DNA from: Amyelois transitella
Taxonomy: Eukaryota; Arthropoda; Insecta; Lepidoptera; Pyralidae
Assembly: GCF_032362555.1 (NCBI RefSeq)
Contig: NC_083527.1
Span: forward strand, 744,001-808,000
Length of the DNA: 64,000 nt
Direction of reading: 5' to 3'
Shown: positions 54,801 to 64,000 of the stretch, one piece after another
How positions within the stretch are numbered: the first letter of the stretch is position 1
How the letters are laid out: each line of letters starts with the position of its first letter
Translations under genes and position numbers: made by a program
Notes under the pieces: model-generated
Databases searched by the model: none
The model's input: only the letters and a program-made list of their open reading frames with translations
Told to the model about the DNA's origin: nothing

Positions 54801-56936
54801 TAATCTGCCTTTGTTTTTTTGATTGTGAGGCTGAAGTTCACTTCTTTTAGTAACTTTAAAAAAAATACACTATTAAAAATATATTTATATCCGTGAGTAA
54901 AATGAAAAATGCTGACATAGTGAATTACTTTTAGCATGAACCGAATTTTTTTTTAGTAATGTATTTTTTATTAAGGCATTTCAAGATTATTTACCTTCTT
55001 TCAAGTACCCAAAAAAATGGACCAGACAAAACATCCTACTAATATAATAAATGCAAAAGTTTGTGAGAATAAATGTTTGTTACTCATTCACACAAATACT
55101 ACTGAACTGACTATGATGAAATTTCGTATATATGTAGGTAGCTGAAGACCAAGAATAACAAATATAATTACATGTATATGTTGTATATGTAACCCGTTCA
55201 TCCATCTCAGTTTGGTCCAAAGGTTCGACTAGTAGGGACTGCCTTATAGCATTAATTCCACCTGTTGTACATTTTACGTGCATAAAGTTTAAAGACAACA
55301 AAAAAAGGCCATTAAGCTTTACAGATGAATGTGGCCTTTCAGTCATTTCCTGACTATTGGCTCTGTCTACCCCGTAAGAGATATAGACGTAATTATATGT
55401 GTGTATGTAAATGTAAAAAATGTGTCTATGATTGCCATTCCACCTAGACATGATGAAGAGACTCACCTTAGAAATGGCATCGGATGTCTGATTGAAGGCA
55501 TCTTGGACTCGCGATTTTCCCCCATTTGCAGCAGTTTTGGCTGCTATCTGCGGATGAAATTAATGACAATATTACAGTTTCTTTCATTACAGTGCCTTAT
55601 GTATGTATGCGACCCTGTTACTAAAACTGCTGTCACTCTGTCACCAGGATGTATTTCATAAATCATAATAGCTAGAAAACGGAAATTAACAAATTGTGTA
55701 TTTCCATTGCAGCTATAACAAGAAATATTTAAAAAATTTAATTATTGAGTGTGTCCCCATACAATAAACATGATGTTTTCATATTTTTGCTCAATATTAA
55801 TAAGGGCAACAGGCAGATATGCTTAAAATGTTATACAAAATATTTGTTTCCTTAACTTTCAAAATAAATAATTAAGTAAATATAAAGTTGTTATTTATAC
55901 AACAAATATCATTTTTAAGCAATTTTAATTAACAGTGGTAGAATAAATGATGATGACGGTACGGAACCCTTTGTATGCGAGACCAATTCGCACTTGGTTA
56001 GTCTTTTAAAATTAAATTGTCCAATTCACTTCATAGAAAATTTAGGTACTTACATAAAATATGAATCCCCTAGCTGCTATTGTGAAAAACTTGTAACAGC
56101 TTATTTTCATAATAGCTTTACATCCATGAGAGTCAAAGAGCAATCTTTTTTTTAATTTGTTTATGGTTGAGCCATAATAGCTTATTTACTAATGTTGTGA
56201 AAATCACATTATTTCATAGATATTATAAAACACAGAAGAAATAAACCTTTGTTTTTCAATTATTTTTTATTTATATATCACACTACTAACTTTTTTATGT
56301 TAAATACAAGGTACAGTACTTGTGTGAGAGAGTAAAATATGTAAACTAAGTTATGACTAAGTTTGTAAGTCATTTGGTAATTTAATGTTGTATGAAATGA
56401 CACATCATTTTGGGCTTAATAGCAGGGACAAATACATTCCATAATCAATAATTACAATCTAAATTACCACTAATTATGTAGTGGCCTTAAATAAATTAAA
56501 AAAAATAGTGTAATCATAATAATTTGGGACTGTTTTCAGATGGTGCTTTATTGGAATCTACATAATATACCCTCTATTTTTTTTTGTGATTCCTTCCCTA
56601 TTAGTATGTAAGTACAGTTAAAAGTTATATTGGTTTGTAAGTAAAATGTTTACCTTATGTCTTCACAATAGAATTACATAAGCTCAGGGTCATTTTATGT
56701 AGGACAATGACATCCCATTAACACAAACAACAATCACTCATAATTTAACTCGTATTTAACCAATATTCATAGGAAATCTTTCACAACAAACTTTTTCGAA
56801 ACTTTATAAGAAACGTCACAATCCGAAGTCATTTAATTTCGCGCGCATTCTACCAGGAGAACATAAGTTGCAAAGAAGTTAGACTTACATGCAATGCTTC
56901 CAGTTTTTCTCCAGCCCTGTTCTTCAGCTCATCCAT
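45840..56936 (-). CDS. RTN4IP1: RTN4IP1-like mitochondrial NAD(P)H oxidoreductase (MDR family), 12 exons, 481 aa
   Basis: Medium-chain dehydrogenase/reductase protein. RTN4IP1 relatives are mitochondrial and act in coenzyme Q biosynthesis. Exons in transcript order: 56936-56889, 55547-55467, 54540-54375, 53243-53073, 52400-52260, 51579-51465, 50592-50464, 49942-49821, 48591-48447, 47620-47500, 47124-47005, 45926-45840. All junctions are AG/GT with consistent phase. Residues 1-98 are amphipathic helices (MDELKNRAGEKLEALH, IREAFRELWQNELIVEG). A membrane segment spans 104-123 (VIIFVMGAAIGGSAGLCVGL). The GroES-like part follows (GEVLVRVQAFSACAVDRCVL, VTLGRGFAGVVLDVG, LELGDEVWG), then the nucleotide-binding region (VVISGAASGEG, 285-295, a variant of GASGGVG), and a C-terminus ending GTTVVRFP. 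Human RTN4IP1 lacks such a long N-terminus. Exons 5-9 are extremely GC- and Ala-rich. Confidence 0.78.
46135..46400 (+). repeat. SINE-like family A copy
   Basis: Sense copy inside an RTN4IP1 intron: 'tcccatggatgtcgtaaaat', 'gcaacctgtcactatttgaa', 'ccgcaagggatatagacgtg' and (TATG)n. Confidence 0.75.
46562..46976. repeat. Inverted pair of LINE family B fragments
   Basis: 46,562-46,832 is an inverted copy (CATA tail to the 'cttagtcgacctgttttcat' end). 46,871-46,976 is the same segment in sense ('caggttgactaagcagatat' to 'aaattaaggacgtcctggg'). The two are about 40 bp apart, so roughly 105 bp can fold as a long hairpin. The sense piece ends 30 bp from the RTN4IP1 exon at 47,005. Confidence 0.8.
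47145..47270 (+). repeat. Family E repeat
   Basis: 'gctgcagtgtagtttgttcc', 'cgcttcttctacacatgcga', 'gtgacgtctataagtgatat' and 'gaaaataaatctatt'. Confidence 0.6.
47658..47893 (+). repeat. Interspersed repeat, family H
   Basis: 'cacgtccgcgtggaatagtt', 'gttgcagcgtgatgttatat' and 'gcctgagattagcgcgttca'. Also at 51,000-51,270 and, in part, at 52,545-52,700. Confidence 0.55.
48655..48945 (-). repeat. SINE-like family A copy, near full length
   Basis: Inverted: 'cacgtctatatcgcttgcgg', 'aggttgctagcctgtcgcct', 'gtgccggaaaccacacggca'. Confidence 0.75.
49400..49690 (-). repeat. SINE-like family A copy, near full length
   Basis: Inverted: (CATA)n, 'gatagaccatgttcagcttt', 'cttagtcgccttttacgata', 'gtgccgggaaccacacggca'. 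A sense 3' fragment follows at 49,705-49,815. Confidence 0.75.
50030..50115 (+). repeat. SINE-like family A copy, 3' part
   Basis: 'gtagcctatcagctttattt', 'gtctccgtctaccccgcaag', 'ggatatagacgtgattgtat'. Confidence 0.6.
51000..51270 (+). repeat. Interspersed repeat, family H
   Basis: 'gcgacttcttctgcgtggta', 'cgctcttaaaagttgcagcg', 'tgagattagcgcgttcaaac', then a (CAAA)n end. Confidence 0.55.
51984..52215 (+). repeat. tRNA-derived SINE, full-length-like reference copy
   Basis: The head carries an A box (tggcgcagcgg) and a B box (ggttcgaatcc). The body includes 'gattgtcctgggtcttggat', 'tagtatcgttgagttagtat' and 'aacttacttcgaggctaact', and the end is 'ctgtgtaatttgtcc'. It lies in the RTN4IP1 intron between exons 5 and 6, antisense to the gene. 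Confidence 0.85.
52795..53030 (+). repeat. SINE-like family A copy, near full length
   Basis: 'tgccgtgtggttcccggcac', 'ggatgtcgtaaaaggcgact', 'ccgcaagggatatagacgtg' and a TATG tail. A short internal deletion is visible near 52,886. Confidence 0.8.
53250..53395 (-). repeat. Family E repeat (inverted)
   Basis: 'gaatagaataggtttatttt', 'caaagcgcatgtgtagaaga', 'ggaacaaactacactgcagc'. It starts only about 7 bp before the acceptor of RTN4IP1 exon 4 (minus strand). Confidence 0.6.
53415..53670 (+). repeat. SINE-like family A copy, near full length
   Basis: 'gccctgtggttcccggcaac', 'tcccatggatgtcgtaaaag', 'ctagcaacctgtcactattt', 'ccgcaagggatatagacgtg'. Confidence 0.8.
53846..54345 (+). repeat. LINE family B scrap joined to a family G repeat
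   Basis: 53,846-53,930 matches family B ('atgaatgtggatgaagcgaa', 'ggcaagtggaaagaggtagt'). From about 53,927 the sequence is family G ('agacttcgttccgtcaaaaa' to 'gcgcttaccaacacattctg'). The junction suggests insertion of one into the other. Confidence 0.6.
55340..55420 (+). repeat. SINE-like family A copy, 3' part
   Basis: 'gaatgtggcctttcagtcat', 'ttggctctgtctaccccgta', 'agagatatagacgtaattat', then a TATG tail. Confidence 0.55.
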
Positions 56937-57799
56937 ATCAGGTGTAGGCGATAGAGGATGGTTTAACTAGTTGGCGCGCGTAGTAAAATGCATATTAAAC
57001 CTTAACCTTTGGTCAATCCGGCCTAAATAATTTGAAGACAAAAATAGATCTGTATGTCATCGGCATCACCGCCCGAGCGACTTTTGAAGCTGGCGAGAAG
57101 TACAACACACTACATTTAAACTATTTTTGGACAATTTTGGACCGGGATAGTGCTGGATGTTACGTAAAATAAGAATTTTTGTCTTATCCAAACATAACCC
57201 CTAGGGTTTATGAGGGTGACAGAATTTGACATTTAATTGAATGACAGATTGACAATTTGTTGACAGTAAAATTACAAAACTGTGCTCTGGATACAGGGTT
57301 TTTGAGTACCTTTATTTCTCTGCGATATTTCTGTTCTCTATTTTTACTTTGGATCACATACACGTGATGTAAAAATTATTCCCTATTCATAAATATAGTA
57401 CCTAATATTTATATCCCTATTGCCATGCTTTTTGTTATTTTGTTTTTTAGTGTATGTTAAAAAAATATAACCATGATATTTGTGTACATCAAGTACATGC
57501 TTCAAAAAAGGTAAAAAGCCGGTCAAATAATAAAACAACAAAAATAACAAAATATAGGTTTGGAGTTATTTAATTGAGGTACCTACTAAATTTGACACTT
57601 GTTTACAATTCATACTAACTAAATTATACTTAACATTTCTACTGATTAAAATAAACACAGTATTTTCAAAATAATATAGATCCATTATAAATGCAATCAA
57701 TTCATTACATTAATATTAATGACATAGAATAAACAATTTCGTTAAAAGTAAGTAAGATTAAATATGATATAAACAGAGACATAATTCTGAGAGATTTTT

Positions 57800-60700
57800 T
57801 CATTCCGTGTCAAAAGGTATAGCGTTCTCGCCACTGTCCGCGCTGTCAATATGGTCATGGTCAGACACCACTCCCATCAGGATCTTATCAATCCAGCCGC
57901 GGCTGTAGGACACCTGAAAAAATTACTTCGGCTCTAAATACTAGGTATTATAAATGTGAAGGTGCTTTTGTTATTTGTCCGACTTTCCCGCCAAAATCAT
58001 TGAACCAATCTCATCAAGTACGGAGAAGGACATAAGGTACTTTTTACTTGGGCAGAGCCGCGGGTGCAAATATAATTCTTCTCTGCTTCTCCTGCCCCCA
58101 TAGACACGAACGATGATATGGTATTAAGTATATCTTCATTTCCCTCACTTTAATTTTGAGGTTAACCGTAGAGCAAAGATAAAGGGGAAAGATTGATTAT
58201 CTTCCTATCAAAATTCGTGGGGGATGGGAAGTTAGCAAACGAGACGAACGCTAGGAGGAATAAAAAAAAATAGGTATATAAATATATAAATGAGTATAAG
58301 TCAGTAACTTATTATAACATCACAAACGAAGTTAGCCATAGCTGAGAAAATAAAGTCAATCGTCCAAATACCTTTGCAAACACCCCAGGTTTAGACTTGA
58401 AAGCGCACTCCTCTGTTCCAGAAAACAGCGCTATCCCAAATAGTGTCCCGGCTCTGTTTAGACCACTAAATAATACCGCAGGGTTGCCTGTGTCACCCTG
58501 GAAAAATGGTCACGATTATTAAAAATCTTGAAAACGAAATAATACATAAAAATTCAAAATGCTACAGTCATAAAAGTTACAGTTTAAAAACCAGTTTTAT
58601 TTACTGTTAACCGGAGAAAAACGTCATTAGGCGCACCTCCGCTCTTACGGAGAGAGAAAACATTGTAAGGAAACTTGCATATTCTAGCAACTGGATGGAA
58701 AGAAAGTCCAATATTATGAGTAAGGTTGCCAAGGATAAGACGCTTCATGTAAAACTGACTTACTCAATCCAGGTTAATGGTCAAAAGTATAGTGAGGTAC
58801 TATCTCCTGCAAAGGTTGCAGAAGTAAGATAGGAGTAGCTCACCTAAATTTGATTACCCAATCCAGGTTAATTGTTAATAGTATGATTATATACTAGGAG
58901 AACATAAAAGAAGACATACTAACAGCACACAAAGCCACCCCTTTGACGATACTCTGCAGACACATGTGGTCCTGCTGCAATCGGTAGTCATTGCCGTACA
59001 CGAGTCTACATTCACTTCGCGGCACTTCTCGCACTATCATCCTCCTTAGCTCCTGGAATACACCTTCTCTGATTTGTCCTGTTGTCTGTGAAGGAAAAAC
59101 TTAATATTAAAAAGAAATTGGGATAAGACTTGGACCTTTCATCGAGAGCGTGATTTTAATGATGACTTTTTTGGAGGTCTGTTATCACGATACTGATATA
59201 ATAGATTGACTCCGGGCTTCTCTTAAGAAAGGACAAAATTAAAAATATTAAAAGCCAGAAAAGGATTTAGGTACAAGTACTCCCAACCCATGATTTAATT
59301 CAATATGAAATAGAATACATACATTATGTAGATAAGTTTTATAGAAAAACAAAACTAGGAACCCAATCACCACGTAGAAGAAGCGGCGGAACTTTATCAG
59401 CTGACAACCTTTACTTACATAATTTTGATAGTAATAACAACCTTCATATTTAACTCACCACAGAACCATATCCAGTGACGACTACTTCACCAAACATGGG
59501 CGGGAGGTCGGAATTCTCTGATGGCAGCGAAACAGGCTTAATGCGGGCATTCGGCAAGACTGGCAAATTCATCTAGAAGGGAATAGAATACCTATATTAG
59601 TTAAACTTTGTTGCTTTGCATCAAATAATACTTTGAAGTTTACCTTAGATTATTTCTAAAATAGCTGTTAGAACAGCCTTGTCAAGGGCAAGGATATCAT
59701 ATTTGATAGCATGCATCGCATTGACATGCAAGTTGTGTTAGTAGCGGTAGTAATGATTTAGCGAAGATTTTTCGCCTAGGGATCCGCGGATACTGTAGAA
59801 TACTTTGCTTGTCTTCCCAGAATTTTTCTTTTTTGAGGCTTGAGATCGTCCACATGGAATAAGTAGACGAGATCACATTCTGAGTAGTCTATTATATAGT
59901 TAAATTCAATCTATTCAAATACTTAGAAAATAAGTAATAGTACCTATACTTACTATGTACTAAATCTACTTATTATTAGTATCCATATGGTGAGTTACTA
60001 CGAGTATGACTATGAATATATGACTATCCTGCTGTGTTACGAACCTTAATCATAGCCAGATTATGTTCAGGGTAATACTGGTCAATTTTATAGTCTGGAT
60101 GAAGCTGGATGTCGACGACGGAGAGCAGCTGACCGCCGAAGTCTCGAAACACGGAGCCGACACGAACGGACACTTCTTCTTTGGTTACGCTGTTAAAATA
60201 AATAAGATATTTTTTATTTTTATTGCGAAATATTTCTTTTTGGGCATTTTTTTTAATTTATACATACATACATACATACATATAATCACGTCTATTCCCT
60301 TGCGGGGTAGACAGAGCCAACAGTCTCGAAAAGACTGATAGGCCACGTTCAGCTATTTGGCTTTAAGATAGAATTGAGATTCAAAATTTGTGACAGGTTG
60401 CTAGCCCATCGCCTAAAAGAATCCCAATTTTATAAGCCTACCCCTTAGTCGCTACTACCGCTGCGCCACAGAGGCCGTCAAATGATGAGATGGTGAGATG
60501 AACATGATGTAAAATAAACTTACTAATCAAAACATTGAGCCGCTGTCAGAATCCACTGCCTGCTGACCAGGGCTCCGCCACACCAATGCTTGTTATGCAA
60601 CCTAAAAGTTAATTATTTAAATATGAAGACATTTCTAGTTTAGACAGATATTAGAAGAGAGTAATGTATATAATATGTTGGAATGTAAAGTTAAATTACT

Positions 60701-61537
60701 AAATGAAACTATTTTTTTATAAGGAAGTAATTCTTGTATATAAAATTCTCGTGTCACAATGTTCGTTCCCGTACTCCTCAGAAACGGCTTGAATTGAATT
60801 GAGTAGGTCTGAGAATAGGCCAAGATCTATTTTTCATAGCCACAAAATGCAAAACAACGTTTGCCTAGACAGCTAGGTAGTATAAGTATAAATTTGAAAA
60901 ATATAAACATGGTAACGAATTCTTGAACTTCACACATTTTGTGTCATCTGTAGAGATGGTTCATTTCTTTGTTCTTTTTTTAGTTTTCCCGTATGAGATT
61001 TGTATTTAGTGTTTAGATTATTGGTTGCCCAAGGGAATGTAATAATTTTATTCACCTTATTGATACCGTGTAAGGATAGTCTTCGAGGCACACCAGTCCA
61101 GTTTCAGTCGTCAGTCTTTTTCTCCTTACATGCGTCAAGTCTTCCTCCATTTTTGGCGGGAACTCGCATTCTAGCTCCTGCTTTGTTTTATTATATGAAG
61201 CTGAAAAAGTAAGTGTCTTTAAGTCAGAAATTTGAAAAAAAAAGCAACCAAGTGCTTGCCCGACTCATGATCGGAGGGTACCGTATATTTTCATCGATAA
61301 GATCCCATATTTTTAAGACTACTTGAATACTTGTTTGATATGAAAATTTTACAAATTCTATAGACACTTACAAACAATTTTTCACTGCATACACTGAGGT
61401 AAACATATATTAATACAAATATAGGTAGGTTCTATATTATGTATGAAAAAAATCATGATGTACATAATAATATGTAACTTACCACTATCTACAGATAACT
61501 TAAAACTAAAGAATATTATCAAACACAATATGATCAT
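57800..61537 (-). CDS. Secreted serine protease homologue with all three catalytic residues replaced, 8 exons, 312 aa
   Basis: Trypsin-fold (S1A) protein, probably a non-catalytic serine protease homologue. Exons in transcript order: 61537-61483, 61200-61056, 60601-60524, 60189-60045, 59572-59459, 59085-58924, 58497-58372, 57913-57800; all AG/GT with consistent phase. A signal peptide (MIILCLIIFFSFKLSVDS) is followed by a short pro-region with RRKR (44-47), a possible furin-type site. The domain begins at DYPYTVSIR, without an IVGG activation sequence. WCGGALVSRQWILTAAQC has Gln89 where the catalytic His should be. PEHNLAMIK has Asn136 for Asp. LCAGDTGNP has Thr236 for Ser. Disulfide cysteines around the His loop remain. 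The C-terminus VSYSRGWIDKIL is typical, extended by an acidic tail. It lies head to head with the related gene at 62,477. Such homologues act as cofactors in insect immunity or in seminal fluid; the role here is unknown. Confidence 0.85.
60262..60480 (-). repeat. SINE-like family A copy fused to a tRNA-SINE head scrap
   Basis: Inverted family A (CATA tail, 'ccttgcggggtagacagagc', 'ggttgctagcccatcgccta'). It joins directly at about 60,455 to an inverted tRNA-SINE head ('accgctgcgccacagaggcc'). The piece lies in the intron after exon 3 of the protease homologue. Confidence 0.65.
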
Positions 61538-62476
61538 TATAAAAAACTGTCCATCTTCCAAGAAATCACAGTAACTAGTGAACCTTAGCCGTTGATTACA
61601 AAATCCTAGGACCCTATATGTATAGTTAGGTAACTGTTATAGTAGAGAACAATAGTATTAAACACAAACATTTAAGTTAATCATGGTAAGATTTCTAAAC
61701 ATACCAAGCTGGAATGGGAGTGTTTAGAAAATTTTAAAAGGGCATGCTAGTGACTTTGATTCTTATGGTAATATAACAGAATAATTTGTGATCGAGTGGT
61801 GCTGGAGTTTGCTTAATGATCCGGGCGAAGTGGGTTCGAATCCCGCGGAAATTAAACACAAAGTCATTTTTCAGGGTGGGATATAAAAAATATGATTAAC
61901 AAAAGCAAACTGTACTGATATGGGCTTACCTAAATGAAATTACAGAAATATAGCTTATCCGCCACAATAATAATTAAGCTATAAATGTGTAAAGCAGTAG
62001 GCAGAAGCTGTATCCATAAACGTAATATGTGTAAATGTATGTATAAATGTAAAACATTTCCCTAAATTTATGCACGTTAAATGTACAACAATTGGACTTA
62101 ATATGATGGCCACTGTTAAACAAAACTTTAGACTAAACTGAGATAGGTAGTATATACGTAGGCTTTCCTTTGGAAAAGATTCTAAGAAACTATCAAAGGA
62201 GCAAAGTCCTGGGTAACAGGTGAATACCTATAAAATTAATTAAAGCACCTCAAAATATCATCACATAGGTACTTGAATGGTGTTTGTGTTAAACACAAAC
62301 TTTTGTTATTTTTCCTACTATTGTTCAGTGATGGACAATGTACAATCGGTCAACTTTTTTAAATTTAAGTATTTAACACCTGGTTTTGAATTGTTGTTCC
62401 TAGTCCAATTTGGATTTTTCAAAATGTCTCAGGTACTTCATTAAATTCTTATAACAACAGTAAATATTAAAATAAA
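61538..62476. promoter_or_regulatory. Divergent intergenic region between two protease-homologue genes
   Basis: 939 bp separate the two start codons, with transcription leaving in both directions. A tRNA-like B-box segment ('gtgggttcgaatcccgcg') at about 61,839-61,856 is probably a SINE remnant. No clear TATA box or shared motif was identified by eye, so co-regulation is only inferred from the layout. Confidence 0.4.
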
Positions 62477-63849
62477 ATGTTGAAATTGAAAATTCTTGTG
62501 TGCGTAATATTTATTAATAACGTTTATAGCGACCGAACAAGTCCTGATATAAGTGATTACGATTCACTCAATACAGAAGACAATGAGATTTCATTTGAAA
62601 AAGGCAATAATGAAGAAACAACAAATCTGTTCAATTTAGATAACAATAACTTAGAAAAACGAGATTCAAATGAAACAATTGAATCAGGAAATGACGATAA
62701 TAATGTAACTGAAAAAATAGACACAGCAAATACAATTACTGAAATAGCAAGCGACGTAGTCACAGAAATAGGAGATTCAAAATCAATCAAAACTAAAGAT
62801 CTTCTGAATTCAAATTATACATTTATTCAAAATCACAAAAACATCTCAGTAACAGACAAGTCAGTAAGAAATCAACCTCAAGTGAAATTAGATACAACGG
62901 ATAGTAACGAGATTAAGCGATTTGGTAAGTTTTTTCTATGATTTGTACAAAAAATAAATATACCACTTGGAACTTAAGTGTCTTCTCAGCTACAATTAAA
63001 AATGTTTTCATACGTGTCAAAACATACACACGTGTAAAATCTACACACATTACACCTTCACCTACGTAAGGTGACACAAAAATAAATAGCACTGCTGACT
63101 ATGTATCAACTTAACAAAATTTTATTACGATATCGTTTAAAGAACTATTTTTTCTTTTTCAGATGAATCAAGGCGAACTCTGTTCAAGAATTGCAAGGAC
63201 CGAATCAATGACGATCTTTGTCGAAACACATTGATAGATTACCCGTACGCTGTCTCTATTCAAAAGTTGGGTGCGCACTACGCAACAGGAGCTTTGTTGG
63301 ATAAAAGATGGATTTTGACTGTTGCTGGTGAATTTTATACGTAAGTCATCCTTTGTTTTAGTACCTTGAGAGCTAGGTGTTCATCTATTTGACCTCATTG
63401 GTGAAGTGGTAATTGAAGTGGTTCATCATCTGTGTTTGTCGGTTGCATCATTAGCGATGTAGCTTCAAAGCCCAATTCCATAAGTGGTAATGAAACAAAG
63501 GGACCTATGGGGTTTCTTTTCTATCAGGGCAACTTAATTCTGGCTATACATCCAATCCTATAACTGTTAAAATAAACGTGTTTTTTGTTTCAGTGTCAGA
63601 GAATCAATAAAATTATTTAGAGTGCGCCTAGGCTCAGTAAACTGCAAAAGAGGTGGCTTGGTAGTTCCTCTTCAAGAGGTAAACATCCACCCGTTGTACG
63701 TCCCAGGAAAGGCAGGGTATGACCTCGCGCTGTTGAGGATGGGGGAGGCTGTAAACTTTACTGACTATATCAGGCCGATAAAGCTGTCTGAAGCCAAGGA
63801 GAAAGTGATAAGCGCCAAATTCTTGGCTACATATTGGCCGAGGCTAATT
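62477..63849 (+). CDS. Secreted serine protease homologue with acidic N-terminal extension (3' end outside window)
   Basis: Exons 62477-62924, 63163-63340 and 63594-63849 are seen, with consistent phase and AG/GT borders. More must follow, because the region with the catalytic Ser has not been reached. A signal peptide (MLKLKILVCVIFINNVYS) precedes about 130 residues that are acidic, Asn-rich and low-complexity, with several N-glycosylation sequons (NETI, NVTE, NYTF, NISV). The S1A-like domain starts at DYPYAVSIQKLGAHYATGAL. WILTVAGEF has Gly205 in place of the catalytic His. The paired cysteines before and after it (CGG and HC in normal enzymes) are both absent. YDLALLRM keeps Asp252. Exon borders and the DYPY-VSI domain start parallel the divergent gene at 57,800-61,537, indicating an old tandem or inverted duplication. 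Confidence 0.82.
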
Positions 63850-64000
63850 GTAAGTAGGAGATTTTGTATATCTAAAATAGCGCATATTTTCAAAGTCTTC
63901 CTGTGTTTTGTAGTTATCAGTAACAAGGTAGTTAAGCAATCAACTAGCACTGAATGTCGATTAGAATAGGCCTAACTACAACAATAAATTTAATTTTAGG

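Noticed and set aside
61797..61860. tRNA-like segment with a B box (gggttcgaatccc)
   Set aside because: No convincing acceptor stem or A box could be paired; more likely a SINE remnant.
63622..63969. Reading the right-edge ORF as a stand-alone 115-aa gene
   Set aside because: It is exon 3 of the protease homologue read through its GTAAGT donor at 63,850 into the intron.

Overview
This is an AT-rich eukaryotic genomic window, almost certainly from a moth or butterfly (Lepidoptera). The evidence is long introns packed with short interspersed repeats ending in (TATG)n tails, a tRNA-derived SINE, small GC-rich exons in AT-rich introns, and insect-type gene families. No bacterial, CRISPR or viral content was seen.

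Layout. (1) 0-4 kb: repeat fragments and a possible non-coding first exon of a leftward gene near 1.0-1.13 kb. (2) 4.26-5.49 kb (+): an intronless cyclin L gene. (3) 9.83-28.88 kb (+): a complete 21-exon EFR3 gene (fly rolling blackout/stmA). All intron phases agree, giving about 877 aa. (4) 29.2-33.56 kb: a 66-bp minisatellite array directly downstream of EFR3. It is interrupted by an apparently intact 2,160-bp MULE transposon (31,066-33,225) with long TIRs and an 8-bp target duplication. (5) 38.6-42.8 kb (+): a CR1/Jockey-type LINE with an ORF1 remnant and an EN-RT ORF broken by a frameshift. (6) 45.84-56.94 kb (-): a complete 12-exon RTN4IP1-like oxidoreductase gene, 481 aa. (7) 57.80-61.54 kb (-) and 62.48 kb to the right edge (+): two divergent serine-protease-homologue genes. 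The first has lost all three catalytic residues. The second has lost the catalytic His and the adjacent disulfide, and it runs off the window.

The genes do not form an operon-like unit. Cyclin L acts in splicing and transcription, EFR3 in plasma-membrane PI4-kinase anchoring, RTN4IP1 in mitochondria, and the protease homologues are secreted.

The most unusual feature is in EFR3. At several exons the 3' end of the exon, its splice donor and a short downstream motif (roughly TTATG-N5-CCTGGTAC) have been copied in tandem. The same motif sits in every monomer of the 66-bp array and again beside an exon of the RTN4IP1 gene. This looks like a recurrent, exon-edge-associated amplification process that I cannot match to a known element class.
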